NCBI GenBank assembly: GCA_002162755.1
Contig: MAAS01000009.1
Span: 1-62,195 of the forward strand
Length of the DNA stretch: 62,195 nt
DNA from: Gammaproteobacteria bacterium 50_400_T64
GTDB lineage: Bacteria; Pseudomonadota; Gammaproteobacteria; Pseudomonadales; Porticoccaceae
Reading direction: 5' to 3'
In this document: piece after piece, positions 45,756 through 55,290 of the stretch
Layout: each line of letters opens with the position of its first letter
Position numbering within the stretch: the stretch's first letter is position 1
Program-made: the position numbers and the translations under genes
The notes under the pieces: model-generated
Told to the model about the DNA's origin: nothing
The model's database searches: none
The model's input: only the letters and a program-made list of their open reading frames with translations

Positions 45756-46877
45756 GTGTCCGAACAGCCCGTATTATTTAGTGAAAAAACCTGTAGCAAC
45801 GGCAAGAAAATTGCCATCGCCACCCTCAATGCTGAAAAAGCACTGAATTCACTCAGCCTGGAAATGGTCGATATGATCAGCGCCCAGACTGATCAGTGGG
45901 AAAGCGACGACAGCATTGTCTGCATTTTACTCGACAGCGCAGGCGACCGGGCTTTTGCCGCTGGTGGTGATATTCGTATGCTCTACGAATCAACGGTGGA
46001 GTACGGTGAAAACTACAATGCCTATGCCACGGATTTTTTCTCGCGGGAATACCGGCTTAACCACCGACTGCATAATTTCCCCAAGCCAATCATTGCCTGG
46101 GGTAATGGTTTTGTTATGGGCGGTGGCATGGGCTTATTTGAGGGCGCAGACTTTCGCGTTGTCACCGAAAGCACGCGTATAGCGATGCCAGAAGTCACGA
46201 TTGGCTTACTGCCGGATGTGGGCGGCACCTGGTTTCTCAATCAAACTCGTGGCAATAGTGGTTTGTTTCTGGCGCTGACCGGCGCGCAGATTAATGCCAC
46301 CGATGCTATGTACACAGGCCTTGCCGATGTCTTTATTCCCCACGCTGAAAAGGCGGTAATGCTCGATAATTTGGCTGAACTGAACTGGACATCCAATGCC
46401 GATGATAATCGTCAGCAGATGACAGTCGCGCTAGAGGCTTTGCAAAACCAGCATCAGGCAATGCTGCCCGTTGCTCAACTCGAACCGCATATGAGCTGGA
46501 TAGACGAGGCGACATCGGGTGCAAATCTAGAGGAAGTGGTTGCCGCCATCACCGCTTACGACGGCGATAACAAATGGTTAAGCCGAGCGGTGGCCACCTT
46601 GAAGAGAGGCTGCCCGGCATCGATCTTTCTCGCTTATGAACTCAATCAGCGGGGTCGCGATTTGCCGCTGAATGAATGTCTTAAGCTGGAATTGATTGGT
46701 ACCGTTAATTGTGCAAAATACGGTGTTTTCCGTGAAGGCATCCGCGCGCAAATTATCGAAAAAGATAATAAGCCTAACTTCCAACCCGCGACTTTGGCTG
46801 AACTGACGAGCGAAATGCGCGAGCAATATCTCACCTGGCCCTGGGCCGATAAACCAAGCCCTTTAGCGGATTTGTAA
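45756..46877 (+). CDS. 3-Hydroxyisobutyryl-CoA hydrolase
   Basis: 373 residues, longer than ordinary crotonases and typical of HIBCH. AFAAGGDIRMLYE, NGFVMGGGMGLFEGADFRV, MPEVTIGLLPDVGGTWFLN and the C-terminal FREGIRAQIIEKDNKPNF are signature regions. It releases CoA from 3-hydroxyisobutyryl-CoA. Start is GTG 45756 after AGGAGAAAAGC. It lies between the hydratase and mmsB genes, completing the pathway. Confidence 0.94.
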   Translation: MSEQPVLFSEKTCSNGKKIAIATLNAEKALNSLSLEMVDMISAQTDQWESDDSIVCILLDSAGDRAFAAGGDIRMLYESTVEYGENYNAYATDFFSREYRLNHRLHNFPKPIIAWGNGFVMGGGMGLFEGADFRVVTESTRIAMPEVTIGLLPDVGGTWFLNQTRGNSGLFLALTGAQINATDAMYTGLADVFIPHAEKAVMLDNLAELNWTSNADDNRQQMTVALEALQNQHQAMLPVAQLEPHMSWIDEATSGANLEEVVAAITAYDGDNKWLSRAVATLKRGCPASIFLAYELNQRGRDLPLNECLKLELIGTVNCAKYGVFREGIRAQIIEKDNKPNFQPATLAELTSEMREQYLTWPWADKPSPLADL

Positions 46878-46914
46878 CGCGGGCTGGCACCTAAACTTTT
46901 TTAAGGATTAGATC

Positions 46915-47823
46915 ATGGCAAAGAAAGTCGCATTTTTTGGTTTGGGAAATATGGGCGGCCCCATGGCGGCCAATTTGGTGAAGGCTGGGTTTGAGGTTTG
47001 TGCCTTTGATCTGCAGCCCGCCTCGGTACAAAAAGCCGTTGACGACGGCTGCAGTGCTGCCACCTCTGAGAAAGACGCGGTCGCGGGTGCGGATTTTGTT
47101 ATTACCATGCTGCCCAATGGCGCCATTGCCGAGAGCTTGTACATTGATGGTGCTGGTTTGCTTGACCTTGTTGATCCCTCTGCATTATTGATCGATTGCT
47201 CCACTGTTGCTGCTGCTAGCTCGCGACGTATCGGTGAAGAAGCGAAGCAGCGCAATATTCGTGCGATCGACGCGCCGGTCTCTGGCGGTGTTGGTGGTGC
47301 AGAAGGCGGCACCCTGGCCTTTATGTGCGGGGGTGACGCTGCTGATGTGGAGGCCGCCAAAGAAGTGCTCAATCACATGGGCGCTAATATTTTTCACGCC
47401 GGGCCAGCAGGTGCCGGTCAGGTTGCCAAAGCCTGTAACAACATGCTGCTTGCGGTGCATATGATTGGCACCGCCGAGGCGTTACAGCTGGGTGTTGATA
47501 ACGGCCTTGATCCGAAAGCGCTGTCTGAGATTATGTTGAAAAGCTCGGGCTGTAATTGGTCGCTGGAAAAATATAATCCTTACCCTGGGGTGATGGATGG
47601 TGTGCCTGCCAGCCGGGATTATGAAGGCGGCTTTATGGTCAAGCTAATGCAAAAAGACCTTGGCCTGGCAATGGAGGCTGCCTTGCAAAGTAAGTCGTCT
47701 ACACCGATGGGTGCCTTGGCAAATAGCTTGTATGGCTTACACGAACAGTCGGGGAGTGAAAGCAAGGCTGACCTTGATTTTTCCAGTATTCTACAAATGT
47801 TTCAGCAGAAGCTCGGCGAATAG
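46915..47823 (+). CDS. mmsB: 3-Hydroxyisobutyrate dehydrogenase
   Basis: 302 residues of the beta-hydroxyacid dehydrogenase family. The N-terminal cofactor motif FGLGNMGGPMAANLVKAGF, DAPVSGGVGGAEGGTL (substrate binding), and GAGQVAKACNNML with the catalytic Lys are intact. It oxidises 3-hydroxyisobutyrate to methylmalonate semialdehyde, the substrate of MmsA. It is the last gene of the valine operon; no clear terminator follows. Confidence 0.96.
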   Translation: MAKKVAFFGLGNMGGPMAANLVKAGFEVCAFDLQPASVQKAVDDGCSAATSEKDAVAGADFVITMLPNGAIAESLYIDGAGLLDLVDPSALLIDCSTVAAASSRRIGEEAKQRNIRAIDAPVSGGVGGAEGGTLAFMCGGDAADVEAAKEVLNHMGANIFHAGPAGAGQVAKACNNMLLAVHMIGTAEALQLGVDNGLDPKALSEIMLKSSGCNWSLEKYNPYPGVMDGVPASRDYEGGFMVKLMQKDLGLAMEAALQSKSSTPMGALANSLYGLHEQSGSESKADLDFSSILQMFQQKLGE

Positions 47824-48026
47824 GGTGCCGTGCTGGGTTCGTAGCTCTATTACAGACTGAATTACTGACTGAGCGATTATCTACAACGTTGAGCGGCCGA
47901 TAATAAAATAGAACTTGTTCAATTTATTATTTGTTGGGGTGGCGTATCATTCATGTTTACTTGGATGTGTGAACCTTTGTTCAATCTTCTGGTCGGACAT
48001 GATCAGGGTGAGATAAACGGAATTAA

Positions 48027-49841
48027 TTGATGGAAAATAGGGAAGATCAGCTCCTTCTATCACAGAAGAAAATCCTCGAAAATGTTGCTTTGGGTGGTGA
48101 TTTCCAGGAAACCCTTGATGAGCTGTGCTCTGCCTCTGAATTACTGGTGTCGGACTCTGTTTGCTCGGTCATGATTTTTGATAGATCAAGGCAGCATCTT
48201 AATGTGGTATCTGCTCCTAATATTCCTGATGCTGTTATCGAGCGATTAAATGGCACTGTGCCCAATGAATCGGCAGGATCTTGTGCGGTAGCCGTTTTAC
48301 ATAATGCGCCTGTCTATGTCAGTAATACCCTTGACGATGAGCGCTGGTCGGATGTTCGAGGTCTAGCCCGCGACTTTAGTATATTGGCTTGCTGGTCGCA
48401 TCCCGTCAGAAATACTACTGGTGAAGTTGTTGGCTCCTTTGCGATATCGAGTTTCGAGGAGAGGGAGCCAACTTATTTTCAGCAGCAGCTCCTCACTGAA
48501 TCAGCCAATATTGCGGGTATTATTCTCGAGCGTCATGAGCGAGAGAAGGATCTTTGGGACAAGGCGCATCAGGATAAATTGACAGGCCTGTGTAATCGCC
48601 CAATGTTTGATATGACCTTGAGTCACGCTATTTCCAGTGCCCGGCGTCATCAGGCGCAGCTTGCCGTACTGTTTGTCGATCTCGATAATTTCAAGGCAAT
48701 CAACGACACGTACGGTCATAAAGCGGGTGATGATGTACTGCGAGAAATAGCTCAGCGGCTTCATCGTTGCCAGCGCAGCAGCGATACCCTGGCGCGTTAT
48801 GGTGGTGATGAGTTTACCTTGTTGCTGGAAAATATTGATGACCTCAATAGTGTTACCCAGGTGGCGCAGCGTATTATTGATGAGTGCTCCATGCCTGTGC
48901 TGACTGATGGCCACAGTGCAAACGTGTCGGCGAGTGTTGGCATCAGTCTCTTTCCTAACGATGCATTAGAACTTCGTGAATTACTGAGTTTTGCTGACCG
49001 GGCAATGTACAAAGCCAAGTCCAAAGGGCGCAACGGTTTTTATTTCTACGAAGAGGGTTTAACGCGGGTTGTTGAAGCGAAAAAAAGGCTGAGCATCGAG
49101 CTGCGTAGTGCCCTGTTAAATAATGAGTTTGTATTGTTTTACCAGCCCCTGTTCAATACTGATGGCTCAATGTCGAACTCTCTTGAGGCCTTGGTGCGTT
49201 GGAATCACCCTGCAAGGGGCTTGTTGACGACGGGTGACTTCCTGCCGATGGTGGAGGAAGAGGGTTTGATGGATGAGCTTAGCGAGTGGGTGCTATACGC
49301 CGCCTGCGTCCAAACAAAAACCTGGCTCGATAAGGGTTTGTTGCTTGATAAAGTTGCCATCAATTTTTCATTGTTTACTGAGCAAAAAGATTTTTATGCA
49401 ATGGTTGGGCGGGTACTCGATGAAACCAGGCTTCCAGCGACTTATCTAGAGCTGGATATTGCCGAGAGTTTACTGGTCGATGATAGCGATAAGCTTATTA
49501 GTGAATTAGAGCAGCTCAGAAAACGTGGCGTGGTCGTGGCTCTCGACAACTTTGGTACTGGCGGAGTCTCTCTTGCGCTACTCGCTCGTTTGCCGATTGA
49601 TCTATTAAAAATGGACAGGGATTTTGTCGATCATCTGACAGTGGAGAACGATGATCCGCGGTTGATAAAAACGATTGTCGCCATGGCATCCTGCCTTGGC
49701 CTTCCCGTTTTGGCTAAACGGATTGAAACTGATTTACAGCGTGAAATTCTCGCTCGAGAAGGCTGTGATTTATTGCAGGGGCATTTATTTTCTGCGCCTT
49801 TGGCCGCAAGCGATATTGAAAGTTTGCTCCAGGGTCGCTGA
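48027..49841 (+). CDS. GAF-GGDEF-EAL protein with degenerate EAL site
   Basis: 604 residues, soluble. GAF (about 20-175), GGDEF (190-345) and EAL (355-600). The cyclase site LARYGGDEF is intact, with an RSSD inhibitory site five residues upstream. In the EAL domain the first Glu (EAL) and NFS Asn are kept, but DDFG reads DNFG (Asn508) and the AEGVE Glu is Lys564 (LAKRIET). Both positions normally bind metal or support catalysis. It is therefore probably a diguanylate cyclase with an inactive, possibly ligand-binding, EAL domain. It is transcribed alone after mmsB. Confidence 0.93.
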   Translation: MMENREDQLLLSQKKILENVALGGDFQETLDELCSASELLVSDSVCSVMIFDRSRQHLNVVSAPNIPDAVIERLNGTVPNESAGSCAVAVLHNAPVYVSNTLDDERWSDVRGLARDFSILACWSHPVRNTTGEVVGSFAISSFEEREPTYFQQQLLTESANIAGIILERHEREKDLWDKAHQDKLTGLCNRPMFDMTLSHAISSARRHQAQLAVLFVDLDNFKAINDTYGHKAGDDVLREIAQRLHRCQRSSDTLARYGGDEFTLLLENIDDLNSVTQVAQRIIDECSMPVLTDGHSANVSASVGISLFPNDALELRELLSFADRAMYKAKSKGRNGFYFYEEGLTRVVEAKKRLSIELRSALLNNEFVLFYQPLFNTDGSMSNSLEALVRWNHPARGLLTTGDFLPMVEEEGLMDELSEWVLYAACVQTKTWLDKGLLLDKVAINFSLFTEQKDFYAMVGRVLDETRLPATYLELDIAESLLVDDSDKLISELEQLRKRGVVVALDNFGTGGVSLALLARLPIDLLKMDRDFVDHLTVENDDPRLIKTIVAMASCLGLPVLAKRIETDLQREILAREGCDLLQGHLFSAPLAASDIESLLQGR

Positions 49842-50051
49842 AACTTGTGCGAGCAGGCATTTTTTCGGATTTCGCCCAAATGAAATAGCAGGTTTAAACC
49901 TAACAACTGTAACCCCTTCCCCTTGTTCCTCTCTCCTTCCCCCTAATAAATTGTTGTCCCTTTGTCAGAGGGCTGCAGTAGACCTGTGTCATCTATCTTC
50001 AGTTTTTTTAAAGTATGATCTTGTGCATAAATGGAAGGCGGGGAGCCAGTA

Positions 50052-51788
50052 ATGAGTGTAATTGTCGATAAAAATGTTGATGTGGCCATGCGTGATGGCG
50101 TGGTGCTAAGGGCCGATGTTTATCGCCCTGCCGATGAGGGGGAATACCCGGTTCTGGTGCAAAGAACACCGTATAACAAAGAGATGTGGCTGATTACTGC
50201 GTCGACGCTCGACCCCATTCGAGCTGCGGCAGCGGGCTTTGTGGTGGTTATTCAGGATGTGCGCAGCCGTTGGGCCTCAGAGGGCGGTGTGTTTTTTCCC
50301 TATCGTGATGAAGAGCCGGATTGTGCGGATACGATTGATTGGGCTGCGAAGCAGAGTTGGTCAGCCGGTGTTGTTGGTTGCTACGGCCTGTCGTACATGG
50401 GTGGTAACACTTGGATGGGGGCGGCGTCGGGCCACGAAGCACTGCGGGCGATTTCGCCGACCACGGCACCGAACAGCTTTTGGCACAACAATTTCTGGCG
50501 CGATGGAGCGATGCAGCTTTCGACCTTAATGACCTGGGCTTTACGCATTATCGGCCCTGCTGCACTGATTCGCTCTGGTAAAGAGTTACCTGAATTAATG
50601 GCTCGCATGACAGAGCTGGCCGATGCCAATGACGCCTTCAGTGAGCTGGTGTGCGAGCAACCTCTGAGCGAGTTGAGTGCCGGGCATAAAGAAGATGAAA
50701 GCTTCGTGCCTTTTCTTTATGAAATGTTTAAACACCCCGTGCCCGATGAGTGGACAGATAGCATGCTGCTCAATAACCGTCACGAATCGGTTAAGGTGCC
50801 CGCGCTAATTATTGCGGGTTGGTACGACATGTTGCTGGGCGCTGACCTTGAGCACTTTGCCGGTATGAAGGCTAATGGCGGCACAGAGCAGGCGCGGGAA
50901 AATACGCGGATGATTATCGGCCCCTGGTCCCACGGTATGTTTATGAATATGGTGGGTCAGGTCGATTTCGGTTTTCGTAGTAGCGGTCTGTTTATGGATC
51001 TCAAAGAAGACCTGACGACTCTGCAACTGCGCTGGTTTAGTCGCTGGTTGAAGGGCGAAGAAAACGGTATCGAGAATGAAGCGCCCGTTAAAGTTTTTGT
51101 ACAAGGTATTAATCGTTGGCGTGACGAGCAGGAGTGGCCGCCCGCTCGGGCAGTAGCGACGCCCTGGTATCTTGGCGCTGGTGTCGATGGCGTCAAGGGT
51201 TTCGGGCCGGACAAGCCGCAGTTTGATATTTCTCCCGACAGTTATGTTTACGACCCCGAAGACCCTTGTCCCACCTGTGGTGGCACATTATTAATGCCAC
51301 CTAAATATACACCGGGGCCACTTGACCAGGCACCGATTCTTGAACGCCGAGATGTGCTGGTTTATACCTCCGATGTGCTAACAGAAGATCTGGAGTTGGC
51401 CGGGGAGGTCAGTGCTGAAATTTATGCCAGTACTTCAGCCCTTGATACCGACTGGATGATCAAGCTCTGCGAGGTGCGGGCCGACGGCAAGACATTTAAT
51501 GTTTGCGATGGTGTGCTGCGGGCTTCTTATCAGGTGCATCAAACTGGGCAGGCTTTTGAGCCAGGGGATGTAGTGAAGTGGCATCTTGATTTATTGGCGA
51601 CGGCGATGGTCTTTAAGGCGGGGCACCGGCTGCGAGTGATTATTACCTCAAGTGATTTCCCCCGTTACGACCGTAATCCTAATACGGGGGAGACGGGAGC
51701 TGAGGCGGCGGGGAGCGTGTCGGCTTTACAGCGGGTTTATCACGACCAGAAGTATGCGTCACACCTGATACTGCCGGTCATTTCTTGA
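50052..51788 (+). CDS. CocE/NonD family hydrolase (X-Pro peptidase/acylase type)
   Basis: 578 residues from ATG 50052, which follows GGGGAG; ATG 50031 lacks a site. RDGVVLRADVYRPAD near the start, the nucleophile Ser in YGLSYMGG, Asp in GWYDML and His in GPWSHG form the alpha/beta hydrolase triad. A C-terminal jelly-roll domain follows (from about 360). Members include cocaine esterase, X-Pro dipeptidyl peptidase and glutaryl-7-ACA acylase; the real substrate cannot be told. A perfect 12-base hairpin follows the stop. Confidence 0.92.
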   Translation: MSVIVDKNVDVAMRDGVVLRADVYRPADEGEYPVLVQRTPYNKEMWLITASTLDPIRAAAAGFVVVIQDVRSRWASEGGVFFPYRDEEPDCADTIDWAAKQSWSAGVVGCYGLSYMGGNTWMGAASGHEALRAISPTTAPNSFWHNNFWRDGAMQLSTLMTWALRIIGPAALIRSGKELPELMARMTELADANDAFSELVCEQPLSELSAGHKEDESFVPFLYEMFKHPVPDEWTDSMLLNNRHESVKVPALIIAGWYDMLLGADLEHFAGMKANGGTEQARENTRMIIGPWSHGMFMNMVGQVDFGFRSSGLFMDLKEDLTTLQLRWFSRWLKGEENGIENEAPVKVFVQGINRWRDEQEWPPARAVATPWYLGAGVDGVKGFGPDKPQFDISPDSYVYDPEDPCPTCGGTLLMPPKYTPGPLDQAPILERRDVLVYTSDVLTEDLELAGEVSAEIYASTSALDTDWMIKLCEVRADGKTFNVCDGVLRASYQVHQTGQAFEPGDVVKWHLDLLATAMVFKAGHRLRVIITSSDFPRYDRNPNTGETGAEAAGSVSALQRVYHDQKYASHLILPVIS

Positions 51789-51793
51789 ATATT

Positions 51794-51828
51794 AGCCTGC
51801 AAGGGTTGTTCTTCCTCCCTTGCAGGCT
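51794..51828. terminator. Hairpin between converging hydrolase and GNAT genes
   Basis: AGCCTGCAAGGG (51794-51805) pairs perfectly with CCCTTGCAGGCT (51817-51828), with an 11-base loop. It lies right after the hydrolase stop and between converging genes, so it probably acts as a terminator for both, although the T-run is weak. Confidence 0.7.
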
Positions 51829-51847
51829 GATTAAATACTGACTTCTA

Positions 51848-52417
51848 TTAGGTTAGCCCATAGCTATCGCGACGAGCGTGGAAGGTTTCAACATCTACCG
51901 CCATTGACAGTACGTCGTGTACTTTGCCCTCTCGGTCTTTTACTTCATTTTCAAGCAGGGCTTCGGGGTGAAAGCCTAACTCTTGAAAGAGTTTACGCGC
52001 ACCGGTTTGATCGAGAGTCATGCGCGCGTAAATTTTTTCGATACTTTTACCCAGGGCAATCTTGAAAAGTTCGCGAACTATAACGCGGCCTATGCCCGAC
52101 TCGCGGCTATCTGGGCCCACCATTATGCGGAGCTCTGCTACATGGCGAGACCAGTCAATTTCGCCGCGGCTTAACGTGCCGTAGCCCATGATTTTACCGC
52201 CGGCGGTGGCGATGACAGTAATGTTTTTGCCGGATTCAATTTTTTTAACCCATGATTCAATCACATGGGGCTGGAGAATATCCCGGCGCAGAAACATTAA
52301 ATCGTGAGCGGGCAGGGTTTGGGCAAAGGCCAGCATATTGGCGGCATCTTGATCAGACATCAGATGTAGAGACGCCTGGCCATTTCTTAGTTCGACGTCT
52401 TTGGGAAATGTTTCCAA
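51848..52417 (-). CDS. GNAT family N-acetyltransferase
   Basis: 189 residues with a GNAT domain covering about 10-165. IMGYGTLSRGE, VAELRIMVGPDSRESGIGRVIVRELF (acetyl-CoA binding R/Q-x-x-G-x-G/A as RESGIG) and the EKIYARMTLDQTGARKLFQELGF region are clear. The acceptor is unknown. It is downstream of phaC on the same strand with a 56-base gap, which might be coincidental. Confidence 0.88.
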   Translation of the reverse strand: METFPKDVELRNGQASLHLMSDQDAANMLAFAQTLPAHDLMFLRRDILQPHVIESWVKKIESGKNITVIATAGGKIMGYGTLSRGEIDWSRHVAELRIMVGPDSRESGIGRVIVRELFKIALGKSIEKIYARMTLDQTGARKLFQELGFHPEALLENEVKDREGKVHDVLSMAVDVETFHARRDSYGLT

Positions 52418-52473
52418 AATAAACTCTCCAGGAAAATGGTTCTATAAAGCGGGATTAAAATAGTTTGATATGG

Positions 52474-53541
52474 TTATAACGACCTTTCTGCGAGCCAGTT
52501 TGCAACCTGTGGCCACAAGCGAAATACAGCATTACCACCGGCAATTAAGCTGACGTGCCCACCCTTGAGGGCAATCTCAGTTTTATCTTCACTCCCGATC
52601 AGGTCGGCCAGTTCTTGTGAAGCGGCAGTGGGCACAATGTGATCGTGAACGGCAGTAATGTGCAGGAAGGGCGCTAAAATCTTTTTAAGATCCACGGCTT
52701 CACCGCCAATCTCCAGTTCTCCTTTCATGAGTTTGTTGTCGCGCAAAAAATCCTGAAAGAGCTGTCGAGCTGCGCCACCTACAATAGGCACCTGGTCGGA
52801 AGCCCAGCGCTCAAAGCGGTAGTGGGCTTCAAGGAATTTATCATCACTGGCATTATCCAGCATTTGCATGCGCCCTGCGGTTTTCTGTAAAGGGCGCAAG
52901 GCTTGTATCATGCTGTCAATCATTCCTCCCGGAATATTACCGAGTTGATCAACAATCTTGTCAATATCAAAGGTGTTGTTGTCAGCCCAGCTTTTGTACA
53001 GGGGCATGCCTTCCGTATTAATAGGGGAGGCGATGGCAACAAGGTTTGCCACCTTATTATCGGGGGTTAGAGCGGTGTAGAGTGATGCCATAATGCCGCC
53101 CAGGCAATAGCCAATGAGTGAAACCTCATCTTCGCCGCAGTCTTCGGCAACCTTGTCCAGGCAGTCTGGAATGAAATTATTCACATAATCGTCAAAACGA
53201 TAATGTGAATGTTCCTTTCGCGGTAAGCCCCAGTCAATGAGATAGACATCAAAGCCTTGGGCTACCAGGTATTCGACAAAGCTTTGTCCGGGTGCCAGAT
53301 CAACGATGTAGTATCGGTTGATCAAGGACATGACGAGCACAACGGGCACGCGATAAATCTCGTCACACACGGGCTGGTAATGGTAGAGCTTCATTGAGCC
53401 GCGAGAATAGATAGTATCTTTAGGCGTTACACCGTGGTCGAGGGCAAGGCCATCGAGGTGCTTCAAGCCATCTATATTGCGCGAAAGTACCTTTTCAACG
53501 GCCTTCTGGATTTTATCGTCAGCGTCAATTTGACTGCTCAT
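52474..53541 (-). CDS. phaC: Class III-type poly(R)-hydroxyalkanoate synthase subunit PhaC
   Basis: 355 residues, class III length (classes I and II are near 560-590). The lipase-like box is GYCLGG with catalytic Cys146; VHDHIVP and GGHVSLIAGG supply Asp and His. IDWGLP and YIVDLAPGQSFVEYLV are conserved in PhaC. It polymerises (R)-3-hydroxyacyl-CoA into storage granules. The phaE-like gene starts upstream on the same strand with a 10-base gap, giving the usual class III pair. Confidence 0.95.
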   Translation of the reverse strand: MSSQIDADDKIQKAVEKVLSRNIDGLKHLDGLALDHGVTPKDTIYSRGSMKLYHYQPVCDEIYRVPVVLVMSLINRYYIVDLAPGQSFVEYLVAQGFDVYLIDWGLPRKEHSHYRFDDYVNNFIPDCLDKVAEDCGEDEVSLIGYCLGGIMASLYTALTPDNKVANLVAIASPINTEGMPLYKSWADNNTFDIDKIVDQLGNIPGGMIDSMIQALRPLQKTAGRMQMLDNASDDKFLEAHYRFERWASDQVPIVGGAARQLFQDFLRDNKLMKGELEIGGEAVDLKKILAPFLHITAVHDHIVPTAASQELADLIGSEDKTEIALKGGHVSLIAGGNAVFRLWPQVANWLAERSL

Positions 53542-53551
53542 GGGACTCCGC

Positions 53552-53980
53552 CTACTTGTCGTCGGCTTTAATGATGGGGTCTGGTTTGATTGCGGCCTTT
53601 ACGGCGGGCTTGCGGGTTCGCCTTGGCTTGGTTGGTGCCGCAGAGGGTGCCTGGTTAGTGGCAGCCAGCTGCTTTTTAAGCTGGTTGATTTCGGCGGTCA
53701 GTGACGACAGCGCATTTTCAACGCCTCCCAGCCTGTCTTCAACACCAAGCACGTCGGCACGAGATGGCAGGTTAAGCGCGGCTAGCTGCTGGCCCACCAT
53801 TTCCGTAAACATATTCTGGGCGTGCAGCCATTCCTGAAAATAATGGCCGAACATCTTGCTCGATTTCTCATCAGCCATTATGCCAGTGAGGGCTTCGCTC
53901 CACTGTTTTTCTGACTTCTGAACCCACTCACGCCACATTCTCATGGGCTCCATAAAATAGTTATCTCTATCTTGGCTCAT
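53552..53980 (-). CDS. phaE: Short PhaE-like PHA synthase subunit
   Basis: 142 residues, much shorter than typical PhaE (about 350). The N-terminus (MEPMRMWREWVQKSEKQWSEAL) and the LNLPSRADVLGVEDRLGGVE segment followed by a coiled coil match the conserved C-terminal part of PhaE/PhaR-type subunits. The tail is Lys/Arg/Pro/Ala-rich, like DNA-binding granule proteins. With phaC it should form the active synthase. Function by position and this motif only. Confidence 0.72.
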   Translation of the reverse strand: MSQDRDNYFMEPMRMWREWVQKSEKQWSEALTGIMADEKSSKMFGHYFQEWLHAQNMFTEMVGQQLAALNLPSRADVLGVEDRLGGVENALSSLTAEINQLKKQLAATNQAPSAAPTKPRRTRKPAVKAAIKPDPIIKADDK

Positions 53981-54038
53981 CTTGTATTCCTTGCGTTGTT
54001 TAGTGGGTTGTTCAGTGTCTTGAAAGCATGACTTTGAT

Positions 54039-54437
54039 TCAGGAGTCTACGTCCTTTCTTTTACCGGTAGATGACTTATCGCATGGATCGACGACATTTT
54101 CGGCCATTTTCATAAAATTATTGAGAGTGGCTTTGTGCATGTCCAGCAAGGTAAACCAGTTGTTAAGAAATAAGGAGCCGGTTTTGGTCAAGCTGTAAAC
54201 CCTGCGTGCGGGCCCGTCTGATGAGGTGTCCCACATCGATGAAATCAGCCCGGTTTTTTCCATCTGGCGCAATGTGCGATACAGCGTGCCGCTGTTGTAA
54301 CCGCCGTAGCCCGCTGCTTCGAGTTTGTTGGCGAGTTCATAGCCGTAGCCTGACCAGTTTTTAAGCAGAGCCAGTAAGTGAGCACGCAGCATTTCGCTGG
54401 GTAGCTTGGTGGTTGACGTTTCTTTCTCTTCGGCCAT
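54039..54437 (-). CDS. PadR family transcriptional regulator
   Basis: About 132 residues from ATG 54437, preceded by GGAGG; the frame continues to 54485 but without a ribosome site. A PadR winged helix is clear: MLRAHLLALLKNWSGYGYEL, YNSGTLYRTLRQMEKTGLI and RRVYSLTKTG. It sits between the synthase genes and the divergent phasin gene, so it likely senses PHA-related signals and represses the locus. Confidence 0.9.
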   Translation of the reverse strand: MAEEKETSTTKLPSEMLRAHLLALLKNWSGYGYELANKLEAAGYGGYNSGTLYRTLRQMEKTGLISSMWDTSSDGPARRVYSLTKTGSLFLNNWFTLLDMHKATLNNFMKMAENVVDPCDKSSTGKRKDVDS

Positions 54438-54618
54438 GGGAGGCCTCCGTTTAAGTGTTGAATAAGTGATGGGTGCAAATTGCATCTATTTATTGCTTGA
54501 CACTATATGCAAGTTGCACTTAAATGGCAACCGTATCTTGATGCTGCTTGTCGCCTTCAGGGTAAAACGGAGCAATGGATGTTCTGCAAGATCCACTACA
54601 TTTATCTGAGGAAAAGTC

Positions 54619-55146
54619 ATGACCGAATCTAAAGCCAGCGCTACAAAAGCAAGTGCATCATCAAAATCTGCAAAAACTGAAGCGGGTTCAGCTTCAGAAG
54701 TGCAGAGCTATATTGATACCCTAATTGAAAACCAGAAAGTGGTTAGTGGCGCGTTTAAAAGTGCCCGTGAGCGCGGTGTTCGTTTGAGTGATTCTTTAGG
54801 CAAGCGCATTGCGGATAATCAGGCGAGCGCACTGGAGCTGACAAAGACACTAGCGGCTAGCCCCAAAGACTACCAGGGCAATATGAGCGTTCTGTTGGAA
54901 TCACTGTCTCAGTCACAGGCTGAAGCTTTCGATGTTTTCAAAGCGATGGTCGGTGAGCAGCGCGATATGTCTGATGCCTTTAACACGACAGCGAAATCCC
55001 TGTTTGAGGGAACGCGCAATTCATCTAAAGCCGCGCTTAACCTGTACCGCTCATGGGGCCTTGAAAACCCAATGACTGAGATGGCTAAGAAGTCTTTCGA
55101 CAATGCGAAAGAAGCTGTTGAAAAAATGACCAAGTCTGCTGCGTAA
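54619..55146 (+). CDS. Phasin family protein
   Basis: 175 residues, helical and alanine/serine-rich with no Cys. The phasin domain (about 30-160) includes SALELTKTLAASPKDYQGNM, SQSQAEAFDVFKAMVGEQRD and a C-terminal KSFDNAKEAVEKMTKSAA. Phasins coat PHA granules. It is divergent from the PadR gene by about 180 bases that likely hold its operator, and is followed by a terminator hairpin. Confidence 0.88.
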   Translation: MTESKASATKASASSKSAKTEAGSASEVQSYIDTLIENQKVVSGAFKSARERGVRLSDSLGKRIADNQASALELTKTLAASPKDYQGNMSVLLESLSQSQAEAFDVFKAMVGEQRDMSDAFNTTAKSLFEGTRNSSKAALNLYRSWGLENPMTEMAKKSFDNAKEAVEKMTKSAA

Positions 55147-55158
55147 TCAGCGTTCCAG

Positions 55159-55194
55159 GTAAGGGTGAGTTCACAGTTGTGAGCTCACCCTTAC
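55159..55194 (+). terminator. Terminator hairpin after phasin gene
   Basis: GTAAGGGTGAGTTCAC (55159-55174) pairs with GTGAGCTCACCCTTAC (55179-55194) around AGTT, with one G-T pair. It follows the phasin stop by 12 bases. The T-run after it is short. Confidence 0.78.
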
Positions 55195-55290
55195 TATTGC
55201 TTAAGCGTAATTTGACGTAGTATGCCGTCGCTTCATTGGTGAGAGCTGTTGTCGCCCTGGCTGCGAAATTAGCGCAATAAGGATTGGATC

